From Bacteroidota bacterium (GTDB lineage Bacteria; Bacteroidota; Bacteroidia; CAMBQF01), in assembly GCA_027483285.1 (NCBI GenBank), contig JAIXUZ010000239.1:1-14372 (forward strand): DNA of 14,372 bases. The letters run 5' to 3'. The notes beneath the pieces are model-generated. The model was not told where the DNA came from, did no database searches, and was given only the letters and a program-made list of their open reading frames with translations. Positions 1 to 7,400 of this stretch are shown here, one piece after another; position 1 is the first letter of the stretch; the number at the start of each line of letters is the position of its first letter. A program made the position numbers and the translations under genes.

Positions 1-142
1 CAATTATCGAACCTGTGTATCAAATCCAATAATCTCTTACTTCGCACAAGGGGCAAAGCTTTCAGGTAGTCCTAAAACAAAGAATGCCCAGCATTTAGCT
101 GAGCATTCTCCTTTGGTAGACCTAATGTCCCAATTATCGAAC
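1..142. repeat. 12-bp direct repeat CAATTATCGAAC (1-12 and 131-142)
   Basis: The same 12 bases occur at 1-12 and 131-142, both inside the recombinase tail. The first copy aligns with the equivalent codons of the right-hand recombinase (TATCGAACC, encoding YRT). The second lies in the part of the tail that has no counterpart there. It could be a small duplication linked to the change of tail, or chance. Confidence 0.5.
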
Positions 143-172
143 TTTTTTGAGAATGATTTTGACTTGTTATAG
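1..172 (+). CDS. Serine recombinase, C-terminal end only (gene continues left of window)
   Basis: An open frame enters the window (first full codon at base 2) and stops at TAG 170-172, giving 56 residues. They match the C-terminus of the complete recombinase at 12421-14058: both have YRT, then SYFAQGA, then KTKNAQ-LAEHSPLV. After that point the two tails differ: this one ends in DLMSQLSNFFENDFDLL, while the right-hand copy runs into a tRNA. Only the tail after the Zn ribbon and coiled coil of a large serine recombinase is visible, so whether the rest is intact cannot be judged. The direction is the same as the right-hand recombinase, as expected for two related elements lying in tandem. The family assignment rests entirely on similarity to the complete copy in this window. 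Confidence 0.8.
   Translation, partial: NYRTCVSNPIISYFAQGAKLSGSPKTKNAQHLAEHSPLVDLMSQLSNFFENDFDLL
82..108 (-). terminator. Hairpin conserved with the 13987-14011 terminator-like hairpin
   Basis: The arms 83-92 (AATGCCCAGC) and 98-107 (GCTGAGCATT) enclose a 5-nt loop, and G82-C108 can extend the stem. One pair (88/102) is a C-A mismatch in plus-strand RNA but a U-G wobble in minus-strand RNA, so the fold is better on the minus strand. The same stem with the same off-pair exists in the right-hand recombinase. Here the minus-strand T tract is weak (CATTCTTTG), so terminator activity is less likely than at the right-hand copy. Confidence 0.4.
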
Positions 173-245
173 AATAAAAAAGTCCCTAGAACCACAAACT
201 CCAATAAATGGGTAGGCATTACTTAATAACGGTCTTCATTTGCAT

Positions 246-270
246 GCCGGTTCGACTCCGGCTCTGGGTA
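246..270 (+). pseudogene. 3' fragment of a tRNA (T arm plus acceptor 3' strand)
   Basis: Bases 246-262 form a perfect T arm: GCCGG, loop TTCGACT, CCGGC. The 7-nt TCTGGGT and an A in the discriminator position follow, with no encoded CCA. No matching acceptor 5' strand or D arm is present upstream. The bases CAAACTCCAA at 195-204 resemble the 3' half of a tRNA-Leu(CAA) anticodon arm, but about 41 nt separate them from the T arm, which is too long for a normal variable arm. I read it as a tRNA 3' remnant, possibly Leu-type, of the kind left at one end of an integrated element. It lies 73 bp after the left recombinase stop. Confidence 0.55.
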
Positions 271-333
271 CAATATTTCACTATTTATCAAGTCCTTCAA
301 TGCAAGTATTGATAGTGTTGAATTTTAGAAATT

Positions 334-354
334 AATCCTAATCCCATCAGGATT
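334..354 (-). terminator. Weak terminator-like hairpin after the 355-aa gene
   Basis: AATCCT (334-339) and AGGATT (349-354) form a 6-bp stem with a 9-nt loop that overlaps the stop codon of the minus-strand gene. The minus strand continues with AATTTCT, which is only a poor U tract. It is in the right place for a terminator but is weak. Confidence 0.25.
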
Positions 355-1420
355 ACCTGGCCACAACCAACCTTTCCCTGCCTATAATCTTATCCCCGTT
401 TTGGATAACTAAGATATACATGCCATTACCTAACTCTGTAATGGGTATTTGTTGGCTAGGATGTGTTATTTGCTTTTGAGAAATTAACTGCCCAGTTAGG
501 TTATAAATGCTTAGCTGAGCTTGGTTTATGCTTTTAGGTATATCTATACTTACAAAATCTTGGGCAGGGTTAGGAGAAATTTCCACATTGTTTTCACTAG
601 CAATATTTTCATTAATACTTACCGTAGAATCTATATCATAAATACTAAAATCGTCTATATAATAGTATGTGATATTTTGAGCATTAGGAGAAGATGAACC
701 TGATGCATATAGAGTTTGTAAATTAGAATAGAAATTACCTACATATACATATTTTTCACTTCCATTAGACTTAAATAACCCAGTAATTTTAATCCAGTTA
801 ACGGTATCTGTTACTATCCCTTCCTGCTCAAATGAAATGTCTGCATTATTTAATGGGTTTGATTCTATATCTACATTTGATAAGTATTTAACATATCCAC
901 CGAAAATACTATCTACGGTAAAACAAACTTGCGGAGCAGGAGTAAAATATCCGGAATAATCTGCAACACTTATGTAATACTCAATACGATAAAATCTGTT
1001 TTTAATAAGCTCCATCGGGAGTTTTAATCCAATCCATTCAGTTAAAAAAGTAGTATTAAACGGATAAATGTAGCTCAAAGTACCGGCGTAATTATTTCCG
1101 CTATGTGGATATTGAAAACCCCAATAATTATTTGGCCATCCATTTTTGTATTGAAAATGGATGGAATCATCATTATTTTGATAGTACCAAAAACTATCAC
1201 AAGGACTGAATATATCAGGAGTATTTAATGCATTAAAAATACCTTGATAGAAATTTTTAAAATCTAACCCTAGGGTATCATAGCCATTAAATAACGTACT
1301 ATGGTCGCAATATTTATTACTATCAATCTCAAAGGAAGTATGATAAATAAGTGTTTCTTGTGCCTCACAAAAGGCACAAATAGTTGCAAAGGTTAAGATT
1401 AGAAATAGTTTTTTTAGCAT
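353..1420 (-). CDS. Secreted protein with type IX secretion C-terminal sorting domain
   Basis: 355 aa from the ATG at 1418-1420. An in-frame upstream ATG at 1441 would add seven residues before an otherwise classical signal peptide (MLKKLFLILTFATICAFCEA, then Q), so I reject it. Residues about 25-265 form a beta-rich module with a SFE motif, NTPDIF, a glycine/tyrosine-rich core, TVNWIKITGLF and finally YYYIDDFSIYD. The same arrangement occurs in many Bacteroidota surface proteins and in the middle of the neighbouring giant protein, where NTPDYF and YYYIADVKM are the equivalents; it is probably a jelly-roll binding module. The last 80 or so residues match the Por/type IX sorting domain: ISPNPAQDFVSI, then LSIYNLTGQLI, GNGMYILVI and RLVVAR. 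It should be exported by Sec, then by T9SS, and end on the cell surface or outside. It is the last gene of the minus-strand operon, 59 bp after the giant gene. The ligand is unknown. Confidence 0.85.
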   Translation of the reverse strand: MLKKLFLILTFATICAFCEAQETLIYHTSFEIDSNKYCDHSTLFNGYDTLGLDFKNFYQGIFNALNTPDIFSPCDSFWYYQNNDDSIHFQYKNGWPNNYWGFQYPHSGNNYAGTLSYIYPFNTTFLTEWIGLKLPMELIKNRFYRIEYYISVADYSGYFTPAPQVCFTVDSIFGGYVKYLSNVDIESNPLNNADISFEQEGIVTDTVNWIKITGLFKSNGSEKYVYVGNFYSNLQTLYASGSSSPNAQNITYYYIDDFSIYDIDSTVSINENIASENNVEISPNPAQDFVSIDIPKSINQAQLSIYNLTGQLISQKQITHPSQQIPITELGNGMYILVIQNGDKIIGRERLVVAR

Positions 1421-1428
1421 GAGATTAA

Positions 1429-1464
1429 AATGGCAGTACAAGCAATATAGCCTGCACTGCCATT
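1429..1464 (-). terminator. Intergenic hairpin followed by TTTT
   Basis: AATGGCAGT (1429-1437) and ACTGCCATT (1456-1464) are perfect 9-bp arms around an 18-nt loop. In the minus-strand direction the stem ends in CCATTTTAATC, a four-T run. It lies between the stop of the giant gene and the start of the 355-aa gene, 8 bp before the latter's ATG. It could terminate part of the transcription, stabilise the giant mRNA's 3' end, or affect translation of the last gene. Confidence 0.45.
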
Positions 1465-1479
1465 AAAGTTAGCAATTAT

Positions 1480-4400
1480 TTAGCGTATAATAACAAGCTT
1501 ATCGTTTTTAATAATCTCGTTTACATTAATAACGCGCACATAATATAGGCTATTAGGGAGGTAATCAGGTAAATCTACAGTTGTGTATTTTGTATTTAAC
1601 GGCTTGGTAATTATTAGTTTGCCTGTATAATCATATACTTCAAACCTGCCATCAACAACATCAGCATTTATTGCCACCGTTACAAAATTCATAGCGGGGT
1701 TAGGGTATATAGCTACTATAGAATCATCATTAACATCTTGCATTTTACGTGTGCTTGCTAAAATCCCATCTTCACATGTGTTACGATAGAGCGCATAATA
1801 TTTAAATAGTGTATCACTTTGCTGCATCATTATATTGCGGGCCGTATATACATCGGGACCCGATACAAAGGGGCATAACAAGGCTATAGAATCAAGCACC
1901 AGCAAATTTTCATCAGTGAACAAGCTGTCGTTAATCTTTTGCCAGTAATATGCTTCGTTATCTGTATCAATTTTAGAGCTGTCTATATACTCTTCCATAC
2001 GCCTGTATGCATCTATCTGTATAAGCTTAACTATTTTTGATGCCGTCTCTATATCATTAGCAGGCGTAATGCTGTTCAGCATATCTTCGGCATTGCTTAA
2101 ATTAGTAACAAGGGTTACAAAGCTATTTTGTGCAAACTCTGTACTATCCTGGGCTTCAAAAACAGTATCGGGCCTTGCGGCTGCTACCCAGTTTATATAA
2201 CCAAAATTTATAAGGCTGTCGGCCACGCGCATTTTACCTATATTACTAGTATCCATATCTAATGCAAAATTTACCAAGTCTGTAACAGCGCTAAAACTAT
2301 CAGGATAGAGTTTATAGTATGAATAAATAGCTTGGCGCATCTGGTATTCATCCAGTTCTGGCAGACTGTCATATCCTGTATTGTGATGCAATAAGCGCAA
2401 CGCAACACCTTCAAAATGAGATGGTGTAAGCCCTAATAAAGTACCGCAATCATAATATGATCCTGAGGCAGAACTATTAAAAGTAATGTAAGGTGTAGTA
2501 CCTGCTACTCCTTGAGGCAAATAATCTCCATTTGCTCTTACAAACAACTGGGATAATGGCCCATCAGTACCATCTTCAGTTCTTAAATCCCCAGCTGGAA
2601 AGCCGCCTGGTATCCATTGGTTATCTGACGGATTACTTAAATCTCCTTGCTCTGTTATTATACTTCCCATTTTTAAGACCAAACCTGCCTGTGTGTTTTG
2701 CATATTGTTACCTCGCATTATGCTTAAAAAGTGCTTGGAATAATCTATGCCGCGACCGGTATACTTGGTATTTGCATCGTTTATTGTATTACATGTTACA
2801 ATGGTAAAATAACCATTATCTATACGTATACCCTCCATGCGGGGGTCAAGGTAATCAGGGTCGGTATTGCTGCCGCCATTTACTGTATTGTTCCAAACAA
2901 TAGTACCAACATTGTTTATAAGTCTTACACCACCATTAAATGGGTCTAAATATGTTGGAAAAGTGTTGGCTGTTAGATTAACGGTATTGTTATAAACATA
3001 ACTACCGCCTAGACTATTACCCCATATACCATAACGGGCAGAATTAATATCATTATCAATAATCTTATAGTTTGAGTTTTGCTGGTACCAACTTGGTGCT
3101 GAGTTTTCTGATAAAAACACACCATAGGTCATACCTTGGTCTGAAGGGGCAAATGTAGAGAAGTCAATATGGTTATCTTTTAATAATGAATTGGACCGTT
3201 TATTATTAATACCTACAATACCAAATGGTGTTTTAGTTATAGTATTATCAAAAACAAAAACATTATTACTGGCAACTGAACCTGGTAGTAAACTTCCGGT
3301 AGAGTATGCACCATTATTTGTATACCAAATACCTATAAGTCCATTTTGGTCAAAGGTATTGCCTTCAACATCCAGATTTATGTTTGTATTTGCAGAAACA
3401 CCAACATAACATTTAAAGAATGTATTAGATGCTATTGTACCAACATTTAGCGCATATGTACCTTTGTTTTTACCAAGCGAATAAATACCGTATTGCGTTT
3501 GAAAATAATTATTATCAACGCTAGCCGTAGATGAATATGCATATATACCATAATAACTTTTTTCTATAGTATTAGTTGATGAAGTAGTGTTACCTACTTC
3601 AAAATTTGGCATACCAATTAAATCTATACCAATATATGTCTGATTGGTGTTAGGTGAATACATGGTAGGATATGAAGGTAGTAAGTTTGCACTACAGGTT
3701 AAGGTTGAGCCTGAAATTGTTGCCGGGCTTGTACCATATATACCTTTAGCAGCTTTTATGTGCCTAAAATTCTTGTTTAATGTTGAATTGGTTACAGTAA
3801 ATTGAGCCCCACCAAAAGAACTGATAGCTATTTTGGCATCTTCGATAATTGATGAATTAGCTACATCTATAGATTTAAACCTATTGTGGGCATAAATCAT
3901 ATCCCACAAAGAATTACCGCATGCATGCAACCAAGAGTTATCTATTGTGAAATTTTGAAGGTTATTATTATTTGCAAATATAATTTTAGCATTGGGACCT
4001 AAAACAATATTTACATCTTGCATTATGAGTTGATTTACACCTGCATCTATTGTTAAAGTTCCTAAAATACCAATCTCAAAACCGGGCGCCGCTTGGTTAA
4101 CATAATTGCCTGTAATAGTAACTATGCCGGAACCAGAGCTTACAAAGCCGGGGAATAATCCGGCTAAATCTGACGCATTAGCATCGATGATCTGAAAATC
4201 TGGTGTGCAACATGGCCCTACATTTAATGTTACTATTTTTTTACAGCCATTATTACCTGTTACTGTAATTGTCCCACCTGCAACTTCTCCCCAATTTATT
4301 GTTACTGATGTGCCATATTCAGGTGTTACAGTAACTCCGGCAGGCACTTCCCAATGATAGGTTGCGTCAGTGGTAGTTGGAGAAATACTATATGTTGACG

Positions 4401-7400
4401 ACAAATTACAATTTGTTGTAGGCCCAACAATTGCAAAATCATTAACAGTTGTTGAAAATACATCAACCTCTATATTTATAATTTTTGTACAGCCAGCTAT
4501 TGTGGTGCTCAAGGTGTATTTGTATGCTGTATAGAGGCCAGAAATCCAAGGAGGTGTGATAGTAATAGAGGTATTGCTTTCCTGCCCTGAAAAAGTTGGG
4601 TCAGTTGGGTTTGTAACATGCAAATTTTCCCATAGCAGACCGCTGTTAGGATTTGTTGTAGTAGATATCGCACCCGTTAAGGTTAAAGATTCTCCATAGC
4701 ACAAAGTATAAATTTGGTTAGTAGCAGTATTACCATTCACACTTAAATCTCCGGCGGGTTCCATTTTTACGTCAGCGATATAATAATAGGCGGAATTAGC
4801 CCCGGTAGGCCAAGTACCTCCGTTACAGCATGTTGGTTGGTTGTTAAGTGGAGATGCTGTTGGCGGAGTACAATTAAATTGCTCTGTACCTCCAATTTGT
4901 AATTCGTACCTACTGGTAACAGTAGGTTTAAAAAAGCCTTCAAATTTGGTCCAAGTATCTCTGTTGCTTATATTGCCTGTTGCGGTTAGTGAAATATTAT
5001 TAATTGCATTTGTCGTACTTTGAATTATTCTTGCAGCTAAGCCTGTTTGCCAAAATGAGTTATCAGCCAAATTACCCTGAAAAGATAACTTATACTCAAC
5101 CCCAGGAGTTAATTCATTTCCAGTTCCGACAAAAAAATCTTGTGCAATACATTCTCTGTGAAATACATTAGATTGCACATAAGTGGCAATACCAATATAG
5201 CTATGCCTGCACCCATCATCTCCTCCGTAAGCAGCTTGTTGTCCTGGTCCTGTCTGATTTGATGGAGATGTTGGATTTAATATATCAAATGGAGGTGTTG
5301 ATTGATCATTAAAATAATCAGGAGTATTAATATAGTCAAAAAATGAATTGACAGAATTTGCAGGAGGTGGAGTCCAACCCGAATATGGTGAACAAGGGTA
5401 AGGTGGGTTTGGATTGCTATGGCTTCCAACATCCCAATTAGGCAGTGGTTCTCCGGGAGCATACCAAGGAGATGCATTAGAGATTAAACTTCTGTTACTC
5501 CCAGTTAAATCTGCATTTGTATTAACATCCATACAAGTATTAATTATTCTGTTGCAAGGATTATCTTCATAAGCTACATCATATGGCAATGAAACAACGT
5601 TTATATACTTTGCTAGGGTACGGTCCCCCAATTTTGTAGAAACTTTTATACTAAAGTTACCAGTTTCAGCATAACGTTTTAATTGCGGTATGTTGGCAAT
5701 TGTAAAAGTATCATCGCAGGTTGTATTATCATATCCCAAATCGGTATGGCAATCATCTCCAAAGCGTATAGTATATTGTTGGCCGGCCGTAAAACCAACA
5801 TGGCTTAGGCTAACTAATAAAGAGTCCATCCACTCCAGCGTGTCGGTATTAGCACTAAGTGTAAAATCGTACACTTTAAGATTTATTGTATCGCGTTTAA
5901 TACATCCATGACCATCAGTAACTGTGACAGAATAAATAGTGTTTTCAGAAGGGTTTGCAAAAGGATTATTAACAATTGTGCTGCTTAAGCCTGTGCTTGG
6001 TGTCCATAAATAAGAGTAAGGGCTTGTTCCACTGCCTGCGCTAGCGTTTAGCTGTATGGTGTCTCCGGCAACAATAAATGTATCGCTATCGGCACTTACT
6101 GTTGGGTTAGCCCATACCGTAACATCAACCGTATCTTTACCCACACAGCCTAAGGTATCAGCTACCTTTACTATGTAACTATTGCTTGCACTTGCATTAA
6201 TACTTTGGCTAATGCTACTTGGTAGCCAGGTGTATTTTTTTGCTCCCGCTGGGGCGGTAAGCGTTACGCTACCCCCGCTGCAAAAAGAGGTCGCCCCGCT
6301 TGGGGTAATGGTAGCTACGCCCGTGCAATTTTTATTAGTTAGCGCAAAGGCGTTATAGGCCGTAGGGTTGGTATTGCTGGTAACCGTTCCGGCAGTGGCA
6401 TTGCCCGTGCGGGTGCCGTTGCCGTAGTTTGTCCAAGTGCTGCCGTTCCAGCCTGCTACGCGCATATTAGTGGCTACGGCCCCGTTGCAGCTGGCGCTGT
6501 TCCATGCCAGAGTAACGTTTACATTGCTGGTGCTCCCGCTGCGGGTAAGTGTCCAATGCTCGCAGTCGCTAAGGTTGGCAATGCTGGTGTCGGCAGATGT
6601 TCCAAGGGTTTGGGTGGCATCAACGTATTCCGCTGTAAATACCGTAGCCGTGCTGCTTGGTGAGGTAATACCAATAGGACGGTAGTAGCCTGCCTTACCC
6701 GTAGGGAAGGTGAAGGCATCGTTACCCGTTTTGCTCATTGGCCCCTGTACATAGCTGCTGTTGCTGGCGCTGCTTACGGTGGCATTGTCGACCAGGTTTA
6801 GCAGGTTAGTGCCGGTGGTTACTATTTTACCGCTGGTAAGCGTAAGTGCCGTGCTAACAGTAAGCGGGGCATTCAGTGTAAGGTTGTTGCTTGCCTTATT
6901 AATAGTAACCCTGCCAAAGTTTAATGTGCTACTACTTTGGTTTAGGGTTTGGGCAGCCGTGCCGGTAAACAAGGCCCCCTGGCTACCCGAAAACTGGGTA
7001 GATGATATATTATTTAGCGTTACATTACCCTTAAAGGTTACTGTAGAACCACTACCTGCTATAATTACATCGCCTGTACCCGATTTAGTGAATGTTGCAT
7101 TACCATTGTAAATATCACCACCACTAACAACATTCGACATATTGATATAGCCAGATCCAGTATTAGTAATACTTACATTGCCATTATAGGTATTGGCTGT
7201 CCAACTATTGGTAGAAGAACTGCTTTTGGTTACCGTAAAATCACTATTAAATGTACTGCCGCCTGATATTACATTGGGCGCAGAGGCTGTTATTACACCA
7301 TTAAATGTAGAATTGGTTAGGTATAAGCTTGCGCTAGTACCTGTTAAGGTTATGTTTTGGGCTGTGCTTCCACTTTGGGTTATTCCGTTTATATACAAAT

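Noticed and set aside
117..145. Tail of the left recombinase as another antisense tRNA end (ATCGAAC present)
   Set aside because: The distance from the discriminator position to ATCGAAC is 5 nt too long and the T stem does not pair.
1357..1420. Lipoprotein signal in the 355-aa protein (ICAFC)
   Set aside because: No good lipobox, and the following EAQ-E gives a normal signal peptidase I site as expected for a type IX cargo.
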